Of a DNA stretch of 14,787 nucleotides, positions 7,048 to 14,787 are shown in pieces; positions within the stretch are counted from its first letter, which is position 1, and the number at the start of each line of letters is the position of its first letter. Both the position numbers and the translations under genes were made by a program. The stretch spans positions 1 through 14,787 of the forward strand of contig JAOXYB010030565.1 in the NCBI GenBank assembly GCA_028565635.1, given 5' to 3'. The notes beneath the pieces are model-generated. The model saw nothing but the letters and a program-made list of their open reading frames with translations, did no database searches and was not told the origin of the DNA. The DNA is from Phoronis ovalis (lineage: Eukaryota > Phoronida > Phoronidae).

Positions 7048-10000
7048 CTGAAAAAAAGAACTGTAGTAAAATACACCAAATAGTTCATACTACTTTATAC
7101 AGACTTTTCAAATTGTCAGCAATAGATTTAACATTACATATAATGAATCCAGATACAAAATGTTATATAAGGTACATGTCACAGTTTTTTGAACCACATA
7201 TATGACTGCATATTGCAGAGGAAAATTGTTACCAGTTCATGTTAGCAAAGAATGGAAAATCTGTCATTCTAAATTAATGAATTTTGTAAAAAAATATTGT
7301 ATGAAAATTAATGCAGTATTAATTTGCCATCCAAAATATGTTTCAAGGATTATAGTAGGTAGCGCTACAGGACATTGTGAGGAGTAACTTTGGATTTACT
7401 AAAATACATCAGTAATAATTTTGCTCGGCAATATACAATGAGATATTGGTGACATAAACTGTACATAAGTACGGTGCTTGCAATATAACCTTGGTATCAA
7501 AATTCTTCATGAATTAAATTATGTAAGGTAGTATTACACTAGATATTAAACACTAAATAAAACGTAAAGTTTCTGTTCACATGAAGTGAAAGTACTTACT
7601 CTAGAAAATTGTCAAAATATCGTAACAGAGTCCGTAATTTCATGTCTGGAATGTTCATACGTCCCAAAAACTCTGGTAGTTTTACTAATAAAAAAATACA
7701 AAAAAAATACTTGGTTACATGTTCACACCAATTAAGAAGTTGAATAAACCCCTGATCTTTTGCACAAATTTATTTTTGGTAAAAATTAGCAGAAGGCAAT
7801 AGTGATGATAGCTACTTCAAGTTCCGACATATCTACTCGGGGTTAGTTATTAAAAATGTTGCTAGGGAGGTGCGGTCCAAGGTAAAAAACCCTGACCATG
7901 TGGTAAATAAAGGTCTTTAAAATATAGCATGGTCAAAAGGAAAAACATAAAAAGTATACCCTGTTGTAAAAATCTCTCCCAAAATGTACACTCTGTGGTA
8001 AACATGTGAAAATTTCTGTGCCTTAATTTTCTATATTCATCTTAAATGCGTTTTCCAAGAAATACACACTGTGGTTAATGATTATTTCTTTGAAAAACTA
8101 CCCTGTGGTAAATATCCAACAAGAAAATATATCCTGCTGTAAATGAAGCTTTGCAATGCATACAAATGTACCATGTGGTAAATACAGGAGCTAAAAAAGG
8201 GGTCGATTGGCACATGCATATAGTTATCATGAAGGACAGTACCCTCCAGACATATTTACTAGCCAGTAGTTAGTATTTATAATATTGAGGACTAACTAAA
8301 CATTTGTACGTGACTATCTGAACAAACTGTGAAATTAATCAAGGTACTACTGGGAAGAGTTTAGGATTATGCAAACAGTATATAAACATGAAATCATATA
8401 TTAATTATCCTCTCAGGGTATGCTACGTACCAAATAATCTCAGTAAATGTTGACATCCATAGATACTGCTTGGTGGTATAGTTGGCAATTCCGCTAAAGC
8501 GTCTTCCGGTACAAGTCTCCATGACAACAGCTCATTCATGACAACCTCAGTTTCAGCTTGTGTCAACCCTGCATCATGTTTCACTGGTGTAGATCTACCA
8601 CTGGCTCTTGGTGAAGCTGTGATTTTAGATGGTATCACAGTTGGAAGAAGTAATGGTGGTGGAGGTGTTGCTCTTGGGGAAAGTGTAGATGGCAAACGAG
8701 CCTTTACTGTTTTGCGTTCTGGTTCATGCTAAAAATAACACTATACTTTTGTAGTAGAATGTAGTTTTAAGGTAGTATAAATTCAAGGAGTGCAATCAAT
8801 ACTACCACGAATACAATGTTTTGTTCTTCAATCTGACAACTATGATACTTGAGTAACTGATAGCAACAGTTCAGAAAGATGTAGTCTCTAATAGGCTTAC
8901 AGCTGCCTATAAGCTATGCATACCATCAGAAAGCTAATAAACTTTAGTGAAAGACTAAGGATGCAGGACTTTGTTGTAAGTATACACCATAAAAACATAT
9001 TATAAAGCAATATTGTATAGGAGGAGTCGAAGTGAGAAGAAAATAATTATTTGCATTACACTAATGCCCAGAGTTAGTGTTTCCATTTTATACTAATTAT
9101 TAAATTAGAAATAATTACAATATACTTTTTGTCATACATGCAAATTTCAAAGGAAGGATCCAGGAGTAAGTGTAGATGTCATTTTGTGACTAAGTGGGAT
9201 ATCAGTAATGTATTTAGATGATTTTTCTTAATAAATTCTAATGTAGGATAATATCTAATTATAGGTAAACATATCTACAGTTTTGTAACTTATGGTTTAA
9301 ATTGTGTCCTTTCCCAGTCATTCCATGACTATTGCCTTTTTGGATGAATTGTAACTACACATTTGTAAATAAAATTAAATAGAAGATAGCGTTGAAACTT
9401 ACTGTCACATACAAGGCAAAGAGCGAAAAGCCAACTTTGGCGGGAAAACTATGCCCGCCAGACTGGAATTGCTTGTCACTGAGCCCCAGACAATAGTTGT
9501 TGTTAGGAGATATATACTATGAAACATTTACTTGTAAATGTACTTCATACATGTATTTGAGCAAGACAAGTTATAATATATTCCATGCTTCATAAGCGAA
9601 TCATATATTTTGCGTGTTATGGAAGTCATTCATGCACTGATAGTTGGTTGGGACCATTGATAACATGTGCTAGTGCATTGGATAAATCTATGTCCCACCA
9701 CATCAACATGTCTAAACTCACTAGTTTTTAAAAAATCCCATTGGCTATAACTTACTTTCTTTTCATATATTTTACTTTTCTCCTCCACAGCTGCTGCATG
9801 TCTGGTTATTCTTCTAGGTGTTTCCTCTTCAGTTGTTTCTGTACTTGGGAAATCAAACGCTTCTGCCTTTGATATCTTTGGGGATAGCTTTGGTAACTTA
9901 GCAACATTTTCAGCGGCAGACGAATGCCTGGTACGCCTTCGGGGAGATTTCACTGGTGATTGGGGAATACTATAAAGTCACATACATATATTTAAAATTC

Positions 10001-13000
10001 AGAAGCTTGAGTGAATATAAATAACAGTATTTCTAATACCAACTCTTTGATATTAAGAAACTGTAATGCCGCAGAAAGTAAAGAAAGGTAGAAGTGTACA
10101 TAAATCAATTAGCATGGCTCTCCCAACTTGTAATAATTGTCTACGTGGAAAAGTTTTTTTTTGAATAAAAATTGCAGTTCTTCACACTAAATGTGGATGT
10201 AAGGATAACTGGTTTTATAATATAAGAGTAACATGGTGTAATTTTTAGGAAGTATTTTGAATATCATGGGATATTTTTTAAAAGTAAAATACAAAGTGAA
10301 TTAACAAAATATTACAATATAAAATTATTTAGAAATGAACAATTTTCTTACCTTTCTGATTCCGCAATGCAAGCGGATACTGGCTTATATGATGCAACAT
10401 TTTTATACTGGGCCTTTTCAGCATTATACAGCAGGTTCAATGGTAGAAGAAAGTCAAAAAAGATTCTTAGTCCATCCATTACTTCTTTACACAACTGAAT
10501 CCTATGAATAAAATAACAATTTATATAACAGGGGTAATTAGAATTTGGGTAATTCGAATTAAAATTATTGTTTTCCTATTTGTTCTTTAATTTCTTGTAT
10601 TGTATTCCCTTGATTAATTCATTTACTTTTAAAAGAATAGGTTTATTCTTTCTAGAGAAATCCCATCCTAAGAATAAGTCAGGGAAACCAAAGAAATAAA
10701 AGTAGGCATTTCTTTCTGGTCAATCTTCAACATTATTCTAAAAATGATTGTTGATAATAAAATTGCACCAGGTGGCGACAGTATAAATACATTATTGGAT
10801 AGCAACCTGATTTTGCTACTTGTTAGACATACATAAAATTGTTAAGTATGATTCCTCAAACAGTCTTAAAAACCCATAACAAGAGTTTACTACCTGTGTT
10901 CAGCTGAATATGAAGACCTCTGTTTTTCAACTGTGCCACAGAGAATATTAACAGCGTAATTCTTTACGAAGCCTTCCAGAATGGTCACAACATTTGGTTC
11001 AGCCGGTACGTTTACAAGCTGTGTAAAATATTAAAGATAAAATAAGTTTAAGAATTATTAAAGACACCATTATCAAGTACGCAAAATGAAATTATTCTAC
11101 TGCCCTAGGCTGGCAAACAAATGAGTGCAAATGCACATTAAAAAAACTGGTGTGAAAAGACTACATTTTTTAAAGTAAGATCTGTGTTACACGTGTTACG
11201 TGTTTAGAGTGTAAATTTCGCAAGAAAATGGCATATCAGAATTTTTTTACAAGGAAATCTACAATACCGCACAAGTTTTGAATAATGAATTAACATGTTT
11301 GTAAAATGGATAAAAATATTTTAGTCATAAACTGGTCTATAAAGGGTTACTGTTTAAAATATAAAACTGAGAGTTCTGGCAAAGGAGTATTTTTCAAATT
11401 TTATCCAGCCATACGGTACACTATTAAATGGTTTATTTCTGATCTTGTGCTTGCATGTGTGTGAGCATAATCACCCAAATCTACAACAACACTTGTTTCA
11501 TTGGTTCTTTATAATACACCAAAACAAATCAATATTAAAATACATCTTAATGCTTCACAAAATATGGGTGTCAAGGCATTTGGTTTAGGGAAAGTTAATG
11601 TAAATTAAAGTTGAATACCTTCTTTTTGCGATTAATGTAGTAGCAGTCGTCCTCAAGTTTTTTCTTTAGCATATCTGGTATTTCAATAATAACTTCTTTA
11701 ACTTCATCAGTTTCCTAAAATTATAAAGATGATAATAAAATCTTAGAAATGCTCTTTGACTTCGATACAGTTCCTCCACTCTGTAGCATGATATTACTGC
11801 TGAAAAGAAAATATATAAAGACAACTGATCTTAAAACTCTTAAAACACGCTATAATTTCCTAAATATTTTAATACCCTGTGTTCTACAAACCATTTCAAA
11901 ATGTGAAATATTTCAACCAATGTCGACAAAACGTATCTTACAATTTTAGTTCTCTACCAATCGTGAGAAGAAAGCAAAACAGTAGGTGGACTTCATGCAA
12001 GAATGGCACTGATTTAGTAAGTCAAAAGGCACATATTTCTGTTAAAGTATATGAAAACTTCTCCAACAATACATGAGCATATGGAAAGCAACTCCACATG
12101 GGCAGGCAGCTGGCAGTGTTTTTTTTCAGGAACTGTCAGAAGTTGCAGCAGTGTTAGAAAATTCAGGAAGAATAGAACATGCATAAAAATGTAATTTACC
12201 TCTTCTTCAGATTCTTCCATTTCTTCTAAATCACTGGAACTTTCTTCTTCTTCAGATGATCCTGCTCTGTCAGAGTCCCCACTATCCTCCTAAAATATGA
12301 CAAAGATAATTGATAGTCTTCAAATTTTCCAAGCCGAATGATTTAAAGGGTAAGCATTTTTGTTTAGCCTAAAGTAAACACAGAGTACCTGATTTACATA
12401 TCAAAGTGGTCTTTCATGATAATTTTGATGTGATAGTAGCCTAAATTACAGGACAGCTAAACCCAGTTCAAGCCAGTACTTTCAATTTTGAAACACAAAA
12501 AAAATCTATGCGAAAAAGTTTTATTCATAAATTTTTTTTAACCCAGTATTTTATATATTATGCTGATAAGCTGGTTTCATACAACTTACATGATCACGAG
12601 AGATATACTGTTTAAATTTTCCAAGTGCTCCAGCACTGCATCTTGAATTAAACTGCTGAATTGTGTTTTGTTCAGCAAGTCATAGGTTCAATGGTTTTGT
12701 TTTCACTTTAAGACTTTTCAGTTAATAGTAGTTCTAGTTGCAGGGACATGTACTGAGGTCCCGTTACACAAAGGCAGGAAAACTTTAATTACTGGCCAGA
12801 TAAAACTAATTATAGGGGAGGTGACAAAAAAGTTTGGAATTATTATGGATGGGTCAAACAAATTCAAATTCTTTTCAACAAACCTGATTGCTCTCTTCCT
12901 GCTCAGAATTTTCATCTCCAGAACCTTCGGAACCCAATTCATGCTTATCATAAACTTGTTTTAAAAGATCATCAATTTTGTTCCTACGATTCTTGTTTTT

Positions 13001-14309
13001 TTTGCTACAAAGATGACAATTTTAGTTATTAAATTTAATTGTAACTTCAATGCTTTTATGAATAATTCTAAATATTCATAATAATTATTATTATTCTGTC
13101 TGGTAAACATGCATATTTTACCATATGATAATGAGCATATATTTTAATATTTAAAAATACTCGGGCCTAATGTGTTCACAATATTTGTTTACTATTTTAG
13201 CTTTCTAGTATAAAAATATAATGCAGAAACTGAATAAGTTGTTTCCATGACAAAAAAACAAACAGGTTTATAACTGTAAGTAGCAAAATAACTAAAATTA
13301 TTTTTATACACACGTTGCTCTTGCAACTGCGGCCAATTTCCTCTTTAGTTTCATATTTTGAGGAGTACACTTCAAAATATGATCTTCACCAACTATTCTA
13401 TCCCAGCTGCAAAATTCAAATAAAAAATGTGAATTCAAAAATATTTAATTAAAGAGTTTTGTATATAAAATATGTCTTTCCTTTAGGCCAAAAAAATAGG
13501 TATGCTTCCTAATACATGGCCAGAAAAATATGGTAGGTAGGTAAAAAATTTATTTATTTTACTTATTTATTTTAATTAGTGACCAAAAAGTGAGACACAA
13601 TGAAAATAATAGCAATACAGGTACTTGCTGATTTTAGTTTTCTTTTTGACAAGGTCAAAAAAAACTTTATAGTTGGGGGATTAAAATTAGGATTGGTCAG
13701 GTAACCGGAATCAAACCTACCTTTTACTCCCGGGGGGTACTCAAGGTTTTTTGACTACGGGGATGTGCCGTGAACCTAATCTAAAGTTTTAGCTTGTGGT
13801 AGCAAACCCAATCCAAATTTTAGAGTAGCAATCCAAATTTTGTGAAATATAAGGGTAGCAATCCAAACTTTTAAAATATTTGAGTAGTAATCCATTTTTA
13901 CACAAATTGACTGATACAAACCAAATTCCAAAAATCGTTTTACGGATACAAATCTAAAATTAATCCAAATTATTTGCTGTAAGTAGTGGATAGCAATCCA
14001 AATTTTTTAATTTCTTTACAGTAGCAATCCAAAAAAATACAGTAAGAAGTATACAATCCAAATCAAATTTTTTTAGCTGGGCTGCACACCCCCACCAAAA
14101 ATTACCTCGAGTACCCCCCGGGCTTTTACTAGGCTTTATTAAGATTGATTTAGCTTAGTCACATAGTTTTCCAAGAAACATGAACCTAGTTAATAACAAA
14201 TTAAAGTTTAACATTGCAAAACATACCTGCTATTCCAGCCACTGAAGTGTACCAAATATTCAGGTATTCTTTTTCCATTTTCGTCTTTTCCTACATTTGT
14301 TTCAAGTAT
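6963..14309 (-). CDS. MSL3: MSL3 orthologue, chromo-barrel/MRG subunit of the MSL H4K16 acetyltransferase complex; 11 exons, 5' end outside window
   Basis: Joining 14227-14309, 13314-13406, 12884-13004, 12200-12289, 11619-11714, 10894-11018, 10352-10501, 9756-9969, 8431-8728, 7600-7684 and 6963-7047 on the minus strand gives 1440 nt in one frame: 479 residues and TGA, with every intron GT-AG. Residues 1-59 are the chromo-barrel domain from about human residue 35 onward; the cage positions matching human Phe56, Trp59 and Trp63 are F22, W25 and W29. Residues 60-129 are a basic then acidic/serine linker. Residues about 130-250 and 380-470 are the two halves of the MRG domain, separated by a low-complexity insertion, as in MSL3 and unlike the compact MRG15. 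In known MSL complexes this nuclear subunit reads methylated histone and its MRG domain contacts MSL1. The expected total, about 513 residues, fits the human 521. The initiator exon and promoter lie beyond 14787. Identification comes from remembered family sequences, not a search. Confidence 0.95.
7600..7684 (-). CDS. MSL3: MSL3 exon: MRG domain, KLPEFL helix
   Basis: The acceptor is TTATTAG|TAAAAC and the donor CTAGA|GTAAGT. Residues 425-451 read [14 protein letters not shown] followed by [13 protein letters not shown], matching human KLPEILGKMSFSEK and NLKALLKHFDLFL. Both junctions interrupt codons (Val 424, Glu 452). The following 552-bp intron (7048-7599) holds nothing recognised; a 61-codon plus-strand frame at 7202-7387 within it looks like chance. 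Confidence 0.96.
7855..8210. repeat. Intronic element-like segment with iterated TGTGGTAAA motif
   Basis: Seven copies of a degenerate ACCCTGTGGTAAATA occur at about 7895, 7957, 7988, 8064, 8100, 8129 and 8170, spaced 29-76 bp. The first and last are identical (ACCATGTGGTAAATA). The segment is flanked by GC-richer ends (GGGAGGTGCGGTCC on the left, GGGGTCGATTGGCAC on the right). No clear inverted repeats or target-site duplication were found. Its build resembles the AATCCAAA-iterated interior of the 394-bp element, suggesting another non-autonomous element in this gene. Confidence 0.55.
8431..8728 (-). CDS. MSL3: MSL3 exon: proline-rich end of insertion and MRG second half
   Basis: The acceptor is TTTTTAG|CATGAA and the donor TTATTTG|GTACGT. 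Residues 325-423 begin with proline/serine-rich sequence ([23 protein letters not shown]), then the conserved block [12 protein letters not shown] and [13 protein letters not shown]. Human MSL3 has NEVLSWKLVPDN and SYIYGAQHLLRLF. This is the largest visible exon (298 nt). The TTG at 8693-8695 is an internal leucine codon, not a start. The following intron 7685-8430 contains a repeat element. Confidence 0.97.
9436..9460. promoter_or_regulatory. E2F-like site with an inverted partner in an MSL3 intron
   Basis: TTTGGCGGGAAA (9436-9447) matches the E2F/DP consensus. TGGCGGG (9438-9444) is repeated inverted as CCCGCCA (9454-9460) with a 9-nt spacer. It sits in a small GC-rich patch inside the 1027-bp intron. 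Function is not shown by sequence. Confidence 0.4.
9756..9969 (-). CDS. MSL3: MSL3 exon: basic insertion in the MRG domain, duplicated PRRxTRH motif
   Basis: The acceptor is TTTATAG|TATTCC and the donor GAAAAGAAA|GTAAGT. It encodes residues 254-324 of the poorly ordered segment splitting the MRG domain. [12 protein letters not shown] (262-273) and [12 protein letters not shown] (304-315) form an internal repeat. Human MSL3 has a single LRRSTRHSA at the equivalent place, which supports the assignment. The frame stays open for about 40 more codons past the donor, so a minor retained-intron form is possible. The following 1027-bp intron (8729-9755) carries the GC-rich E2F-like spot at 9436-9460. 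Confidence 0.93.
10352..10501 (-). CDS. MSL3: MSL3 exon: MRG domain, [15 protein letters not shown] helix
   Basis: The acceptor is TTCATAG|GATTCA and the donor GAAAG|GTAAGA. Residues 204-252 contain [20 protein letters not shown] and [13 protein letters not shown], matching human [20 protein letters not shown] and LLYPYEQAQYKKV. This is the most conserved motif of MRG proteins, around the hydrophobic pocket that binds partners. The split codon at the 3' end joins the next exon as serine. The following 382-bp intron (9970-10351) holds nothing recognised. Confidence 0.97.
10765..10776 (+). promoter_or_regulatory. Isolated CTCF-like motif in an MSL3 intron
   Basis: GCACCAGGTGGC matches CCASYAGRKGGC at 11 of 12 positions and shares CACCAGGTGGCG with the array near 820. 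The neighbouring sequence does not look like an array unit. Confidence 0.35.
10894..11018 (-). CDS. MSL3: MSL3 exon: MRG domain, helix after the IEIP segment
   Basis: The acceptor is TTACACAG|CTTGTA and the donor GAACACAG|GTAGTA. Residues 162-202 include [20 protein letters not shown], matching human [20 protein letters not shown]. The last two bases start a split arginine. The following intron, 10502-10893 (392 bp), contains one isolated CTCF-like motif. Confidence 0.96.
11619..11714 (-). CDS. MSL3: MSL3 exon: start of MRG domain
   Basis: The acceptor is ATTTTAG|GAAACT and the donor AAGAAG|GTATTC, both phase 0. It encodes residues 130-161, including [20 protein letters not shown], nearly identical to human MSL3 [20 protein letters not shown]. 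This is the diagnostic first helix of the MSL3-type MRG domain. The following 600-bp intron (11019-11618) holds nothing recognised. Confidence 0.96.
12200..12289 (-). CDS. MSL3: MSL3 exon: acidic Ser/Glu linker
   Basis: Both splice phases are zero: TTTTAG|GAGGAT and GAAGAG|GTAAAT. The 30 residues (100-129) are almost entirely Glu, Ser and Asp, with runs such as [10 protein letters not shown]. Human MSL3 has an equivalent acidic serine-rich linker here. At exactly 30 codons with two phase-0 boundaries, the exon could be skipped without changing frame; there is no direct evidence that it is. The following 485-bp intron (11715-12199) holds nothing recognised. Confidence 0.9.
12884..13004 (-). 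CDS. MSL3: MSL3 exon: basic then acidic linker
   Basis: The acceptor is TTTGTAG|CAAAAA and the donor AATCAG|GTTTGT. It encodes residues 60-99: a lysine/arginine stretch (KKNKNRRNK), a short helix-like [14 protein letters not shown], then acidic serine-rich sequence ending EQEESNQ. The chromo-to-MRG linker is poorly conserved in this family; assignment rests on phase continuity and position. The following 594-bp intron (12290-12883) holds nothing recognised. Confidence 0.88.
13314..13406 (-). CDS. MSL3: MSL3 exon: end of chromo-barrel domain
   Basis: The acceptor is TTTGCAG|CTGGGA and the donor GCAAC|GTGTGT. The first base completes a serine, then [17 protein letters not shown] and a basic helix ending AAVARA, matching the WDRW-AEDHVL segment and C-terminal helix of human MSL3. 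W29 aligns with cage residue Trp63. The last two bases begin a split threonine. The following 309-bp intron is AT-rich with a short TAA/TTA microsatellite near 13078-13096 and nothing else recognisable. Confidence 0.94.
13721..13728. repeat. Target-site duplication, left copy (CTTTTACT)
   Basis: Identical to 14123-14130 and directly abutting the left inverted repeat of the 394-bp element. Confidence 0.85.
13729..14122. mobile_element. Complete 394-bp inverted-repeat (MITE-like) element in the first visible MSL3 intron
   Basis: The element starts CCCGGGGGGTACTCAAGG (13729-13746) and ends CCTCGAGTACCCCCCGGG (14105-14122). These are inverted repeats matching at 17 of 18 positions. Both sides are flanked by CTTTTACT (13721-13728 and 14123-14130), an 8-bp target-site duplication. 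The interior has no coding capacity and repeats AATCCAAA seven times (13810, 13830, 13860, 13962, 13995, 14025, 14055), mostly within GTAGCAATCCAAATTTT. This is the structure of a non-autonomous DNA transposon. An 8-bp duplication is typical of hAT and some other superfamilies; the family is not assigned. The last 81 bp resemble bases 1-81 of the window. Confidence 0.88.
14123..14130. repeat. Target-site duplication, right copy (CTTTTACT)
   Basis: Identical to 13721-13728 and directly abutting the right inverted repeat of the 394-bp element. Confidence 0.85.
14227..14309 (-). CDS. MSL3: MSL3 first visible exon (chromo-barrel core)
   Basis: The acceptor is AATGCAG before ATACTTGAA and the donor is AGCAG|GTATGT. 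It encodes residues 1-27 plus two bases of a split serine. Readable motifs are [20 protein letters not shown], close to human [20 protein letters not shown]. F22 and W25 align with the cage residues Phe56 and Trp59 of human MSL3; the partner tyrosine (human Tyr31) would be in the missing upstream exon. Bases 14310-14787 were read for that exon and none was found, so they are taken as intron. The next intron, 13407-14226 (820 bp), contains the inverted-repeat element described separately. Confidence 0.95.
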
Positions 14310-14787
14310 CTGCATTAAAAAGGAAATATCAACATTTTAGGCATAAGATGCATAAATAATGTCATAGACTCCATAACTACTATGAAATAATGATTAGACA
14401 GTCACTCTAAAATGAGTTACATTGAATAGGCTAATAGTCTCTAATTGTAAGACATGACTGACATTATCTCATTGTTATGATAGTTTACAGTTGACAGGCT
14501 CCACATGCTATTATAAAAGTTTGAAGGGGCACAAAATTATTAAAAGATCCTTTCAAAATCTGAAGCTATTAAACCTATAACTAGCTCCTTTTAAAATCAT
14601 TCATAAAATGTGCTTATCATAATATTATAACTGGAAACCAATTAAATTCCTGTTAATCTAACTTTATATGCACTTTCTTCATGTATATTTATTGAGCCCA
14701 GGCTAAACAGTCCATTAGCAAGAGTACAGTACAAAGTTTATAATACAATACAATCTACAAAATAATAATTAAAAATAACACTTAATA

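Noticed and set aside
7202-7387. 61-codon plus-strand frame in an MSL3 intron
   Set aside because: No recognisable domain or gene context; it lies antisense inside a normal intron.
8538-8732. Plus-strand frame opposite the MSL3 MRG exon
   Set aside because: It is the antisense shadow of a well-supported coding exon.
12718-12951. Minus-strand 77-codon frame overlapping an MSL3 exon
   Set aside because: It is in a different frame from the phase-consistent exon 12884-13004 and reads mostly into the intron.
13700-13728. pol III B box on the minus strand (GGTTTGATTCC) beside the 394-bp element
   Set aside because: No A box or tRNA-like fold was found at the right distance on either side of the inserted element.
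6963-14309. MRG15/MORF4L1 instead of MSL3
   Set aside because: The IEIP...[10 protein letters not shown] segment, the long acidic linker, the insertion splitting the MRG domain and the RRxTRH motif match MSL3, not the shorter MRG15.

Overview
The window reads as nuclear DNA of an AT-rich animal, most likely a marine invertebrate. A mollusc such as a bivalve is my guess from the mix of small mobile elements; nothing in the sequence fixes the species. There is no prokaryotic organisation. Open reading frames are short, and the one convincing gene is cut into small exons by GT-AG introns of 309-1027 bp.

Right half (about 6963-14309, minus strand): eleven consecutive coding exons of an MSL3 orthologue, the chromo-barrel/MRG-domain subunit of the MSL histone H4K16 acetyltransferase complex. 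All ten splice junctions keep the reading frame and together give 479 residues ending at a TGA. Only the first part is missing, about 34 residues judging from human MSL3, and it must lie beyond base 14787. Visible parts are most of the chromo-barrel domain with two cage tryptophans and a cage phenylalanine, an acidic serine-rich linker, the first half of the MRG domain, a long basic/proline-rich insertion carrying a duplicated PRRxTRH motif, and the second half of the MRG domain. The first visible intron holds a complete 394-bp element with 18-bp terminal inverted repeats and an 8-bp target-site duplication. The intron at 7685-8430 holds another element-like segment built from an iterated TGTGGTAAA-type motif. 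Other introns carry single CTCF-like and E2F-like motifs.

Left half (1-6900): no convincing protein gene. It is a repeat-rich intergenic region holding, in order: the end of a second copy of the inverted-repeat element (1-81); a GC-rich segment followed by a tandem array of about 140-bp units, each with a CTCF-like and an E2F-like motif (about 505-1101); two tRNA-like segments on the minus strand, one clearly related to tRNA-Phe(GAA) (2125-2303); a 33-bp tandem duplication; two nearly identical direct copies of a 360-bp sequence (2485-2845 and 3856-4215); a Helitron-like 3' terminus (2862-2894); a long G-tract next to a T-rich low-complexity stretch (4762-4990); and a small GC-richer relic (5830-6000). 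The minus-strand MSL3 transcript ends into this region, with candidate poly(A) signals at 6807 and 6329.

The MSL3 exon structure is the firmest result. The most interesting non-coding observation is the tandem array of CTCF-like motifs, all in one orientation.
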